Shown here piece by piece: positions 1-9,981 of a DNA stretch of 64,000 nucleotides. Numbering within the stretch: position 1 is the first letter of the stretch; the number at the start of each line of letters is the position of its first letter. Location of the stretch: NCBI GenBank assembly GCA_032622095.1, contig CP136064.1:276915614-276979613 (forward strand), read 5' to 3'. The position numbers were made by a program, and so were the translations under genes. This DNA is from Siphonodentalium dalli (lineage: Eukaryota; Mollusca; Scaphopoda; Gadilida; Siphonodentaliidae). Below the pieces are notes generated by a model, which was given only the letters and a program-made list of their open reading frames with translations, was not told the origin of the DNA and ran no database searches.

Positions 1-559
1 GAATACATGTACCAGAATAAAAAAGTCGGATTAAGAGAAATTGAGAGCTAAGTTGTGTAAAACGATAGCAAAAAAGCGATTGAAAAACCTAAATGTGTTT
101 AACGACGAGTCCACAGACAGTGAACAAGACGATAGTGACTGTTCTTTGTTATCAGAACATTTGGTACATCTGGTCAAAGTAGAAGTGTGGTTCACATATG
201 TGTGACATGCTGGAAGAAGGGTGGCGCTCAATTGAATCAAACGAATCTTCAAAAGCATGTCCACATTTCAAGCAATGACTATGTGTCACGAACGCATTTC
301 CAAGTTTTGTATTTCCCGAGAGCAAGTTCTTCCAACGGATAATTCATTGACTGATCCGAAAAAGAGTTATCCATAGTTGGAAGTCTGCTACTGGAGTTGG
401 TGTTGGGTTGCGAGCTACATGTAGTTGATCTCTCCTCAGACGACACATTTGACAGCCGAATGTTTAGCGGCAAGTGGTCCGCAACAACTGACTCATAGCC
501 ATGTCTTGTAGTACACAAACAATCATCGGCCGCTCTTCATTGCAGTCGAGATTTCAATG
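1..559. other. Unassigned left edge
   Basis: No gene is supported here. Short open frames exist on both strands, but none resembles a known family and no paired splice sites stand out. The segment could be the degenerate 5' part of the DIRS-type element that starts to be recognisable at about 560, because it lies directly upstream in the same orientation; this is inference only. Confidence 0.3.
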
Positions 560-1620
560 AAATCATAGAAATCCACGACATGCTAGTGAATTCGGGAGCT
601 CATAATTATCTTGGTTGCAGAATACCAATTTATTCAATGTTGAACATGAAATTTCTCAAGTAACACTCGCATCTTTCGTTCCGATTCTTTGTTGATTGAT
701 GGAAATTATACTGACCCCAGTTTTAAGGAGCGTCTGAGTCAACAAACTCATTAGCAGACCTCAATCATAAGTGGACACTGGATATGCTGCTAATATATGT
801 GATATCAGTGGGAATCAATTTCAGTCCAAGACAAAAATTTACCGCTTAACTCAGTGCCAATTGAAGTGTCACGTGACAGGAGAATCATGTTGGACCTAAG
901 CTTTCCAGGATATGATTCGGTAAAACAAAGTGCATTCCCAAACATGAATACATTGGGGAACAAGTGAACCTGACTTATCCAGCTGTATATAGTTTAGTCG
1001 AACTCATTAAATTTCACACACCTGGTGCATTATTATATAAACGGGACTTAGTCCGTGCATATAGACAAATTTCGCTCGACCCAGACGACATCCACTTAGT
1101 CAGGTTTAAATGGGGATCAAAACTGTTCTCCGTTCGAGTACTAGCGATGGGAATGCGTTCACCCGCAAGTATGTTCCAGAAAATTTTCCAGCGGTCCCTT
1201 ATATTATGGATAAATCGTGTTTAAAATACTATCTGGATGATTTTGCAGCCGCCGAACGCGCACAAAAGGCTTGGACCGCCTATGAAATTCTCGAGGAAAG
1301 TATTGCGTGATTGTAGTTTTCAGGAATCGCAAGATAAATCGTGTCCGCCAAGCACAAACTTGACACTGAGCATTTGACAGTCTCTACGTACCACAGAGGA
1401 TCGAATTTGGTAAATTCATATTCTGATCAATTCATGGCTGTCAAAAGATATGGCTCCGTTGAAGGAAACGCAGTCATCACTTGGGAAATTAATCTGTGTT
1501 AGCGCATGCGTCAGAACAGATAGGATCTTAGTGTCTCGTCTTTTGAACTGGATTCGAAATTGGAAAAATGTTTCCCATAAAAGGAAAGTGCCCATCCATA
1601 AAAATGTGTTTGGTGACTTA
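560..1620 (+). pseudogene. DIRS-type retrotransposon, reverse transcriptase/RNase H remnant
   Basis: Conceptual translation in several frames follows the order of a DIRS/Ngaro-type polymerase. About 566-650 reads IHDMLVNSGAHNYLGCRIP, like the segment upstream of the RT. About 885-945 contains RRIMLDLSFPGYDS. From 964 comes LTYPAVYSLVELI and then LLYKRDLVRAYRQISLDP (RT fingers and first catalytic Asp region). From about 1215 comes YYLDDF, the catalytic YxDD-type box. About 1478-1570 reads GKLICVSACVRTDRI and SRLLNWIRNW, which resembles the RT/RNase H junction of this group. Frame changes near 945, 1190 and 1310 and several stops show that it is dead. The family assignment rests on recognised motif order, not on a search. 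The matching tyrosine recombinase lies further along the same strand. Confidence 0.72.
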
Positions 1621-1849
1621 AGGCGGTAAGCTGAATATTTACCAGATATTACGGAGTGTCAATGAGAATGATCGAAGACTGGTCCGTGTCAGATGCCGTG
1701 TTCTCTTGTGATTTATGTGTATCTGGTTGCGGTGATGTTTTTTTTGTTCTCTTGTTATTCATGTTTATCTGGTTGCGGTGGTGTTTTTAGCGACCAATAA
1801 ATGTTCACTCTGACTTTCCAATGTATTACTGCACATTAAATTCGTTAGA

Positions 1850-2375
1850 GTTATGAACTAATATGAATCGCACGTGACACGTAGTGGAGCAACCACACAG
1901 CATGTTGTGCCTCAAATTTGCCTTGTATCGGCGACATAATACTAAGAATAATTTAAGTAACATCATGCAGTGGTCACGACATGACAACCTGATAAGACGT
2001 GTCGTGGATTGTTCAATTTTGTCTGTATTCTGGTCTACAATTCAAAAATGACGTCAGAAACCGTGTCATATCGTCTTCATTTTTCGTTTTCATTAAGCTA
2101 ACCAATTGTCTAAATGAAATGAATAGGCCTAAATCACATGGGAATTCTTCGTAAGTTGTCCTTTCATTTTCATCGCGATGCTCCTTTCCCGATTCCGCGC
2201 TTTTTGGCAATTTCCAGACTGTTGCTAACCGGAAGTCACGTGACAATTTCTCCAAAATCTATACCCGCGATCTTGAAAAATCACTGATGGATATAGACAA
2301 CATTATATGACGTCATTCACCGGCCTGAGATATAAGCACCCTTGGTGGTTGCTATTATGGTAACCCTCAAATCGT
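1850..2375. repeat. Dispersed repeat copy 1
   Basis: Sequence between about 1850 and 2375 recurs at 28596-29145 in reverse orientation and at 50035-50124 plus 52027-52250 in the same orientation. Shared marks are a CACGTGACACGTAG-like stretch at one end and TATATGACGTCAT followed by GGTTGCTAT at the other. It lies between the RT/RNase H and recombinase parts of the DIRS remnant, so it probably inserted into that element. Class unknown; no coding capacity is seen. Confidence 0.6.
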
Positions 2376-2734
2376 GGAGACAGCAATTCAATGGTAAGAA
2401 AATCATATTTTTTTTGTGATAATAAAGCTTCAGTTAAAAACTGGTTCATGCATTATACAATTTCATGCAACAGTGTCTACGTGAAGTGTGTTTCGTGACA
2501 GCGTTATACCAATTTGAAATCAGAGCAACTCATTTATTGACATATGCGAACCGGTTGTCTGATTATCTGTCTAGATGGAAAATAGAACCCGATAGCGGTA
2601 AATTGTTTTTTTCGAAACTACCACATGCATCTTAAGTGAGAGAAGAATCACTGAAGATATGTTTAACTTTTCTTATAAGTTGTGACCACACGGGTAGTTT
2701 CCAAATCATTATAGCATATCTTACCTTACAGATC

Positions 2735-3610
2735 TTGTGTTATCCAAACATAAGAAAGATTTGTCGAAATCAAAGTATGCAGCCTTCGCCAAGGGAACCG
2801 AGAAGAACTTAAAAACGCAACTGTTTTACATTTTTACAATTTTGTAAATATTTCCGTTTTGAATATCTACCCTCTTTTGAACAATTGTTTTGTCTTTACT
2901 TTCAAGTTTTGTGCAGGCCTTCCGTTCGCCCGTGTCAATAAAGAAGGATTTGCATGGAGTAAGAACACTTCATCTGTTGACCAACAATGATTCAACTGCA
3001 TTCGCTAGCGTCAGTCACGATTAGTTTTGAAAGGCATGGCAAGGCGAATGCCGCACGAACCAAAAACAGGCTGCTCCCATCACACCAAATATGTTGCATG
3101 ACATAATCCAAAAACTTGACCCCCCCTATACGAAAACCAGACCCCCCCTATACGAAAACCTGAATTTAATGCATATTTTCTCATGGCAAGAAAGTCAAAT
3201 TGGTATATGACTCGGTCAAATCATGCGACTTATCAAAAATTGTCGTCAGAAAAGATGTAACCAATGATAGTTGTACACGTGACAAAAACAATTCAGTGTT
3301 GCGAAAGGTCATTGTAGGTTGCCATAGCTGATTATGTGTTATGTCCTGTGACCGCGTTTAGATAAATGTGCCGCTTGGTGCCAGCGTCAAATAATGGTCC
3401 CTCCTTTGTTATCGAAAAGAACAAGTTAGTTCCTGTAACTTACAATCAATTCACTACTCAGCCTAGAAATATGGTTCAAGCCGTTGGATGCCAACCGGAA
3501 ATTGTTTCTACTCATTCTTTCCATAGAGTCAGTACCACTTATGCCTTTCAGTCAACAGTGCCATCTGAATGAATACAATTACACGGCGATTGGCGTAGTG
3601 ACGCGTTTAA
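2735..3610 (+). pseudogene. DIRS-type tyrosine recombinase remnant
   Basis: Frames read in order match a retrotransposon tyrosine recombinase. At 2763-2815 KYAAFAKGTEKNLKTQ; at about 2838-2915 FCKYFRFEYLPSFEQLFCLY (core-binding region); at about 3020-3115 RLVLKGMARRMPHEPK followed after a one-base shift by QAAPITPNMLHDIIQKLDP; at 3366-3572 the catalytic C-terminal part with PVTYNQFTTQ and THSFHRVSTTYAF; then past a TGA at 3570-3572, IQLHGDWRSDAFKK. The usual HSFRR box reads HSFHR here (His at 3513-3515), so the first arginine is replaced. The catalytic tyrosine is not seen; the frame ends soon after HGDW. Stops and shifts make this inactive. Together with the RT block upstream it forms one DIRS-like element split by other repeats. 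Confidence 0.72.
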
Positions 3611-4678
3611 GAAATAAGTGTTCCCCTTTCTGATAAACTTAGTATCAATACACGAATGACATGGGAGATAACCAGAAGCGATATGTGTCAATTAAATGCG
3701 AACTCTCTAGAACGATGTTTAAATTATCAAAGATAGAAGACTGTACTTGAACTTTGAATGCAGCGCCTTTCTGAGGAAGAAAGTTTTTATTCAAGTCGTA
3801 AACAGCTTAACGGGATACTGTACTCAAATGTTGTAGTTGGTTTCTATAATATCTGAGTCGCAGAATAAGGTAACCAGATTTCCTTTATTTGAAAGTCTGT
3901 TGAGAACGAAGTAATGTTATGGATGTCAGATTAGCCGGAATGCGAAAATACAAATTATCGTTGTCGAGTAATTTTTGTAGTTTTCAAGCAAATGTATCAA
4001 ATAAATGTTATATTGTATGTATACTAGTCCTATATACTCATTGAAGTTATTATATCGTCACCAGAATAGTGAGTGGTTTGAGTTTAAGCCCGTATCAATA
4101 TAATTGTTTACACGACCATGTGTGCCATGCGTTGCCCAATCCACGATTCGTGCATTAATTTGACTACGTATTGTACACGGAAATTCGTTATTTATTTTAT
4201 GGCTCCAGCCATAAATTAAATTTATATCAAATTATTAACTTTGATTTTAAGATAACCTATTAATCTTATAGTTTACAGAATACATCTTCGACTCAAATTA
4301 CTTATTTTTATATATACATGTAATATCGATATCAGAATGTATTGGAAATGGCGTAGAGTACCCCTTTAAGTAGCGGTGCGTATCAATTATCCCGGTCGGT
4401 GTTTTATTTTTAGGATAAATGGGGGCTCCCCGAGGGTTAATTATGTTCGACAGGTTTGTGAAGGATACTTAACCACTATGGGATGGAAACCTACCTGAAT
4501 CTAGACACAATCAGTGACTCTACGTTTCTTACTTGGAACAGAGGTCGCTACCCCTGCCGAAGATGTTTTGCATCAAATGGAGCACATTACTCATTAAATC
4601 ACATTTCCTAAATTAAATCAGAAATGTGTTGTTCTGCGAGATATGGCCACTACAAATTCGACAAATTTTCACTTGTAG
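3611..4678. other. Intergenic or upstream intron, no gene seen
   Basis: AT-rich sequence with no convincing exon. It must contain, or lie within, the intron preceding the ZP exon at 4679, because that exon starts in phase 1 with a TTGTAG acceptor. I looked for an upstream exon with a phase-1 donor and found none; a short candidate at about 4413-4457 (after TTTTTAG) has the wrong phase. Confidence 0.4.
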
Positions 4679-4760
4679 GTGACGACAACGAAGTTGGCTT
4701 GCAAACCACGAGCTGTATTGCCATCGGGGGTGGCGTTGCATATCCTATACTGATTGGCGG
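4679..4760 (+). CDS. ZP-domain protein, internal exon (ZP-C start)
   Basis: An 82-bp exon with acceptor CTTGTAG before it and donor GTGAGC after it; it enters in phase 1 and leaves in phase 2. The encoded 26 complete codons read DDNEVGLQTTSC and then IAIGGGVAYPILIG, and the split last codon completes a glycine with the first base of the exon at 6690. This matches the part of ZP-C modules where a Cys-x-Ala type motif is followed by a Tyr-rich strand and then Gly-Cys. Evidence is open frame, splice sites, phase match with the next exon and family pattern. Upstream exons coding ZP-N were not found and may lie left of the window. ZP proteins polymerise into extracellular matrices or egg coats. 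Confidence 0.62.
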
Positions 4761-5085
4761 GTGAGCATATTGTTAGACATCATCTATATCATACCACGAA
4801 TAGCCCTTGATTTATTATGCTCCAGTAAATTACAATCTCGAAATAACGGATTGAGCAGACTTGGATCAATTGAACCCTCAGTCCAAATCATTAGCAATGA
4901 ATGTGTGGTATGTTGACATTTTTGAGGATTCCTTGTAGATGTTTGATTTTAAAAATGGCAACAAATCTCAACCTTGAAATAGCAGCTGTTCAGAGTTTCC
5001 TTTCCTATAGGCTACCTTCTCTTTGCACGAGTCACCATTCCTTATTGACGAGCCTGCAAATAGTGTTTCTGTGATTTTGCAGAAT

Positions 5086-5260
5086 CAGGCACACAGAGAG
5101 TGAACTTCACTCTCTGTGAACCTCATTCTGCTTAGGTCTCAACATCTATTGGAGACCCCTGGTCAGATTTAATTTCGCCAGTTGAAGTTTGTGACGTTCT
5201 CATTTTAGTTACCTCGATTATGCCATAGCTGTTGAGGCCTAAGCAGAATGAGATTCTAAG
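5086..5260. repeat. Foldback repeat, CTCATTCTGC family
   Basis: The motif CCTCATTCTGCTTAGG near 5125-5143 returns inverted as CCTAAGCAGAATGAG near 5235-5253, with an inner palindrome AGAGAGTGAA/TTCACTCTCT at about 5095-5118. The same terminal motif recurs at 53570-53785, 56164-56280 and 56465-56530, so this is a dispersed non-autonomous foldback family. Confidence 0.55.
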
Positions 5261-5992
5261 ATGGTGAATTTGGTCTCACAATTAATAAATATTTTTGTTT
5301 TATTTAACATCAAACATTCTATATAATTATGTCCATATATTCAAATACCGTGCCTTTATTAATCCTACCATGCATGGTTACTTGACAATATAACACACTA
5401 TGTACCCACCATCTACCATTCAGCCTTATGACAGACAATGGATTCATTATTTTAATCAACATTACTATTGTATTACACTGTTCGATAGTCCACTGCCATT
5501 AGATCATTTTGTAACCAATTAAGCTGCATCAAAATAATGTACATAATCAATTAGCAGATGATCATACTAACATATAGAGTCAATATAGAGTAGGATGTAT
5601 CCCATACACCATATGTATTACATTTATATTCCACAAACTGAACTCATTGTACTTCTTAGTAAATTGCCCAAAGAGCCAAACTATATAATTGTATTTACTT
5701 GGGGGAAAAATATTTGAGAAATATAGCTATGGATTCACAAATAGTGTTGTTAATGTTGGGCGAAACCTGATTTACTAACACACGTAGGATTAGTGTAGTG
5801 TTATAAACTTCCGCTTAGAAAATAACCATCAGTAGTGCAGAAAAACACTGAGAACATTTTTAATAAAGTAGTCCAAAAAGTAATGCAAAAGTAGTAATTG
5901 AATTACATTACTTATTGTGAGGTAAAAATTAACTTGAATTAAAGGTAATGCAAACAAGGACCCACTACAACATATACTTTCATTACTTGAGA

Positions 5993-6063
5993 TCAATCGA
6001 TGGCTCCCAGGTCACCAGGAAATCCTTATGAAGTGAGTGACGATCGGATCAGGGACGTTAGAA
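5993..6063 (-). repeat. Dispersed repeat fragment
   Basis: Near-identical reverse complement of about 12593-12660: both share CGATCGTCACTCACTTCA and the following ATAAGGATTTCCTGGTGAC. It is a short fragment of the longer repeat cluster at 12560-13330. Confidence 0.6.
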
Positions 6064-6516
6064 TGCATTGCCTTGTACATTGCCATTACCCCCCCCCCCC
6101 CCCATTCACGCATCCCTGCACCTTATTAACTTCTGTGTGTGTCTTTATACACAAAAGGGCTATTCAATGAATCATGGCTGTCGAGTCGTTAATACACCGC
6201 TGCACTCTCCAAAATCATGCTATTGTTATTTAATACATTATTGTGTGTGATTTACCTTCATTTATCAAAGTGACTATGAACGATAGATTAGCTATAGTGA
6301 ATTATGTAACTTTACCTGGCGCGTTATGTTAACTTATGTATTCATACACGCAATCGAAATTTATACGTTACTTTAAAAATAATTTATTGTGAATGATTCA
6401 ACTTACACAGAGATTGCGTACACGTTACGGAAACTTATAGGATTCATTAGTATAATGGCGTATTACTCGGTTTTCTGGTAAATCAGATGTTAAAAAGCCG
6501 AATATAAACACAATAA

Positions 6517-6645
6517 TCACTTGATTGAACTGGTGACGTGAAATAATTAATACGATTTTGTTAAACACTCGAGTGCAATGCGCTCTCATGTTTGTATGTC
6601 ACTGCCTCTCAAGAATTAGTTCATATCACCAGTTCAATCAAGTGA
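6517..6645. mobile_element. Short foldback MITE
   Basis: A 20-bp perfect inverted repeat (TCACTTGATTGAACTGGTGA at 6517-6536, reverse complement at 6626-6645) encloses 89 bp without coding capacity. It lies 45 bp upstream of the ZP exon at 6690, near its branch point region. Superfamily unknown. Confidence 0.55.
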
Positions 6646-6689
6646 ATGTTCTCTCGATAATTTGAATGTTTGTACATTTCCATTACCAG

Positions 6690-6846
6690 GTGCGGCGATG
6701 GAATTATAATACCGTTGGACGAGGGATTCGTAAGCTCTGGACTGAAGGTGGAAAGTCCATATTTCGCAGTGTTTTCTCTGCTGGGATCGAATCAGCTTAA
6801 GTTCCGGTGTAATTTCACCGCATGTTATAACACGTCATGTGACGGG
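6690..6846 (+). CDS. ZP-domain protein, ZP-C core exon
   Basis: A 157-bp exon between a TTACCAG acceptor and the donor GTAAGC at 6847, entering in phase 2 and leaving in phase 0. It encodes CGDGIIIPLDEGFVSSGLK, then VESPYFAVFSLLGSNQ and LKFRCNFTACYNTSCDG. The Gly-Cys start, the FxVF strand, and the Cys-x(4)-Cys-x(4)-Cys spacing (RCNFTAC..SC) are typical of the ZP-C half of ZP domains, and NFT and NTS are possible N-glycosylation sites. The next exon continues with DSC and an Arg-rich run, as expected at the end of a ZP module. An odd point: the last 18 exon bases plus the donor are the founder of the 37-bp satellite that fills the following intron. Confidence 0.7.
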
Positions 6847-9228
6847 GTAAGCATCACGTCTGTAAAACACGTCGTGGGACGGGGTAATCATTGCGCCTAT
6901 AAAATACGTCGTGTGACGGAGGTAAGTATCGCGCCTGTAAAACACATCGCGTCACGGTGTAAGCATCACGACTGTAAAACACGTCGTGTGATGGGGTAAG
7001 CATTGCGCCTGTAAATCACTTCGTGTGACGAGGTAAGAATCGCGCCTGTAAAACATGTCGTGTGACGGGGTAAGCATCGCGCCTGTAAAACACGTCGTGG
7101 GACGGGGTAATCATTGCGCCTATAAAACACATCGTGTGACGGAGGTAAGCATCACGACTGTAAAACACGTCGTGTGATGGGGTAAGCATTGCGCCTGTAA
7201 AACACGTCGTGTGACGAGGTAAGAATCGCGCATGTAAAACACGTCGTGTGACCGGGGTGAGCATCGCATCTGTAAGCGGGGTAAGCGTCGCTCCTGTAAA
7301 ACACGTCGTGTGATGGGGGTAAGCATTGTGCCTGTAAAACACGTCGTGTGACGGGGATAAGCATCGCATCTGTAAAACACGTCGTGTGACGGGGGTAACC
7401 ATCACGACTGTAAAACACGTCGTGCGACGGGTGTAAGCATCACGACGGTGAAACACGTCGTGTGACGGGGGGTAACAATCGCGCCTGTAAAACACGTCGT
7501 GCGACGGGGGTAAGCGTCGCGCCTATAAAACACGTCGTGTGATGGGGGTAAGCATTGTGCATGTAAAACACGTCGTGTGACGGGGGTAACCATCGCGCCT
7601 ATGAAACACGTCGTGTGATGGGGGTAAGCATCGCGCCTGTAAAACAAGTTTCGTGAAGGTGTAAGCATTGAACCTTTAAAACACGTCGTGTGTTTGGCTA
7701 AGCATCGCGCCTGTAAAACACGTCGTGTGACGGGGGTAAGCATCGCATCTGTAAAACACGTCGTGTGACGGGGGTAACCATCGCGCCTGTAAAACACATC
7801 GCCACGTGGTAAGCGTCGCTCCTGTAAAACTCGTCGTGTGATGGGGGTAAGCATTGTGCCTGTAAAACACGTCGTGTGACGGGGGTAACCATCGCACCTG
7901 TAAAACACGTCGTGCGACGGGGGTAAGCATCACGACTGTAAAACACGTCGTGTGACGGGGGTAACCATCGCGCCTGTAAAACACATCGCCACGGGGTAAG
8001 CGTCGCTCCTGTAAAACTCGTCGTGTGATGGGGGTAAGCATTGTGCCTGTAAAACATGTCGTGTGACGGGGTAAGAATCGCGCCTGTAAAACACGTCGTG
8101 CGACGGGGATAAGCATCGCATCTGTAGAACACGTCGTGTGACGGTGGTAAGCATCGCGCCTGTAAAACAAGTTTCGTGAAGGTGTAAGCATTGAACCTTT
8201 AAAACACGTCGTGTGTTGGGCTGAGCATCGCGCCTGTAAAACATGTCGTGTGACTGTGGTAAGCATCGCGCCTGCAAAACAAGTCCGTGACGTCGGTAAG
8301 CATCGCGCCTGTAAAACACGTCGCGTGACGTGGTAAGAATCGCGCCTGTAAAACACATCGTGCGACCACAGGAGCTTGGAATTTGGTCAAGACCCCTCTT
8401 TTATTGGCGGAACCACCACCCGGGACCACAGGTCACGGAATGAACGAAACAAAAAATTGTTGACACCCATTTTGAACTCAACTGTTAGATGCCAATCTAC
8501 AACATTCCATAGGTATATTTTTCCAGTTCCTCGAAAACCTCACTTTATTTCGGTAATGTATTGAAAATTCACCAACGAACACAAATGGAATGTTGAAGAT
8601 TGGCATCTATAAGGTGTAAGAGGTACCAACAGTTTTTAGTGAAAATATATTTTTTGCAGGAATACAGTTGAGTTCAAAATGGGTGGCAACAATTTTTTGT
8701 TTCGTTCCTTCCGTGGCATGTGGTCCCGGGTGGTGGTTCCGCCAATAAAAGAGGGGTTTTGACCAAATTCCAAGCTCCTGTGGTATGACGGGCTAAGCAT
8801 CGCGCCTGCAAAACACGTCGCGTGACGTGGTAAGAATCGCGCCTGTAAAACACATCGTATTACGGGTAAGCATTACACCATTCAAACACGTCGTGCGACG
8901 GGGTAAGCATTGTACCATTAAAACACGTCGTGTAACGGGGTGAGCATCGCGATTATAAAACACGTCGTGTGACAGGGTAAGCATCGCGCCTGTAAAATAT
9001 GTCGTGTGACAGGGTAAGCATCGCGCCTGTAAAACAACTCGCCTGATGGGGTAAGCATTGTGCCTGTAAGTGCGTCGCGTAACCGAGGTAAGCATCACAC
9101 CTGTAAAACACGTCGTACGGGGTAAGCATCGCGCCTGAAAAACACGTCGTTTGACGAGGTGATCATCGCGCCTATAAAAAACGTCGTGCGACGGGGTAAG
9201 AATCGCTCCTGTATAACACGTCGTGCGA
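6829..9228 (+). repeat. 37-bp satellite copying the ZP exon's 5' splice site
   Basis: About 50-55 head-to-tail units of 37-38 bp, interrupted once by a MITE (8367-8782). A unit reads CACGTCGTGTGACGGGGT then AAGCATCGCGCCTGTAAAA. The first unit overlaps the end of the exon at 6690-6846, where TAACACGTCATGTGACGG is followed by the donor GGTAAGC. Most units therefore keep a GGG|GTAAGC donor-like site. Open frames on the minus strand reach over 200 codons only because the unit lacks stops there; they are not genes. The unit contains a CACG-T-CGTG imperfect palindrome and is CpG-rich compared with its surroundings. Confidence 0.9.
8367..8782. mobile_element. Foldback MITE inserted in the 37-bp satellite
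   Basis: A 416-bp element with long inverted termini: the first 60 bases (CACAGGAGCTTGGAATTTGG and on through TTTTATTGGCGGAACC) return inverted at 8715-8782. An inner inverted pair (GATGCCAATCT at about 8489 and AGATTGGCATC at about 8597) extends the fold. Flanks GTGCGAC (8360-8366) and GTATGAC (8783-8789) both align to the satellite unit's GTGTGAC, consistent with a 7-8 bp target duplication as in hAT-type elements. No coding capacity. Superfamily is inference. Confidence 0.75.
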
Positions 9229-9235
9229 CTGAACC

Positions 9236-9790
9236 GGTGATGAATTATAGCAATTTAATCATATTTTATGGCACATATTGTTATTAAAACCGTTTATGAA
9301 GCACCACAACAATATCTCGACACCACAACAATATCTCGATCCAGTTCGAAAACCTGGTTTGTCCGATTTAGCTTACCTGAGTTACGGCCATTAGCATGTT
9401 TATTTTAGCAATGTTACGAACGTTAATTAGAAAACATGAACAACGTCAAATATTAGATTCATTTTGATATGACGACCTGTCAACAATATCTCGATCTAGT
9501 TCGAAAACCAGGTTTATCCAATTTATTCTATCTGAGTTATATGGCCCTTAGTTTGTCTCTTTTTTTTTAGCAATATAAGGGTATGACCGTTAGTGTGATA
9601 TATTGATCAAAGTTCAACCGGTTCCATTCTTATTGGATATTTTACAACAATATCTTGATCGATTTCGAAAACCAGCTTTGTCCGATTTGTGTTTACCTGA
9701 GATACGGCCCTCAGTTTGTCTATATATTTTAGCAATTTGATGACAGTTATTGCGAAAACATAGACACACGACAACCCATTCCATTCTTAT
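9236..9790. repeat. Three diverged ~165-bp repeat units
   Basis: Three units starting with ACAACAATATCTCGATC-like sequence (about 9320, 9480 and 9643) continue with GTTCGAAAACC, TTTGTCCGATTT and TTTTAGCAAT at similar spacing. The flank at 9236-9305 (GGTGATGAATTATAGC and on) recurs at about 14475-14545. Intronic; no coding capacity seen. Confidence 0.6.
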
Positions 9791-9854
9791 TGGGCATAAT
9801 TGTGGATATACAACAACAATATTCTGTTATTCGTTTTTCTATTTGTTATTATAG

Positions 9855-9981
9855 GATTCCTGCTACGAAGTAGCTAGGCGGAGGCGTGAAGTAGATACTG
9901 GTCTCTGGGATTCGCTTGACTTTCAACAAAAAGCGATTGAGTATGGGGATGGCGATCTCAATCTCGACGAAGTTGATGAAG
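9855..9981 (+). CDS. ZP-domain protein, exon with Arg-rich cleavage-like motif
   Basis: A 127-bp exon, acceptor TTATTATAG, donor GTATCA, phase 0 in and phase 1 out. It encodes DSCYEVARRRREVDTG, LWDSLDFQQKAIEYGDGD and LNLDEVDE. Joined in frame to the previous exon it gives ..SCDG-DSC..RRRRE, the arrangement seen at the end of many invertebrate ZP modules, where the last cysteines are followed by a basic processing motif (RRRR at 9876-9887). The donor is weaker than consensus. The acidic tail leads into the next exon with a split Asp codon. Evidence is splice phase compatibility on both sides and family pattern. Confidence 0.62.

Larger units (their letters stand above)
4761..6689 (+). other. 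Intron of the ZP-domain gene
   Basis: Starts GTGAGC and ends TTACCAG. It contains a foldback family copy (5086-5260), a fragment of a dispersed repeat (about 5993-6063), a 15-base C tract (6089-6103) and a 20-bp perfect inverted repeat pair at 6517-6536 and 6626-6645. The rest is AT-rich and shows nothing coding. Confidence 0.55.

Noticed and set aside
7016..8429. Many overlapping minus-strand open frames of 70-226 codons
   Set aside because: They lie wholly within the 37-bp satellite; a unit length not divisible by three cycles through frames that all lack stops. No start context or domain.
6829..9228. CRISPR-like array
   Set aside because: Regular 37-bp spacing, but no unique spacers: the entire period is repeated. 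The setting is also eukaryotic.
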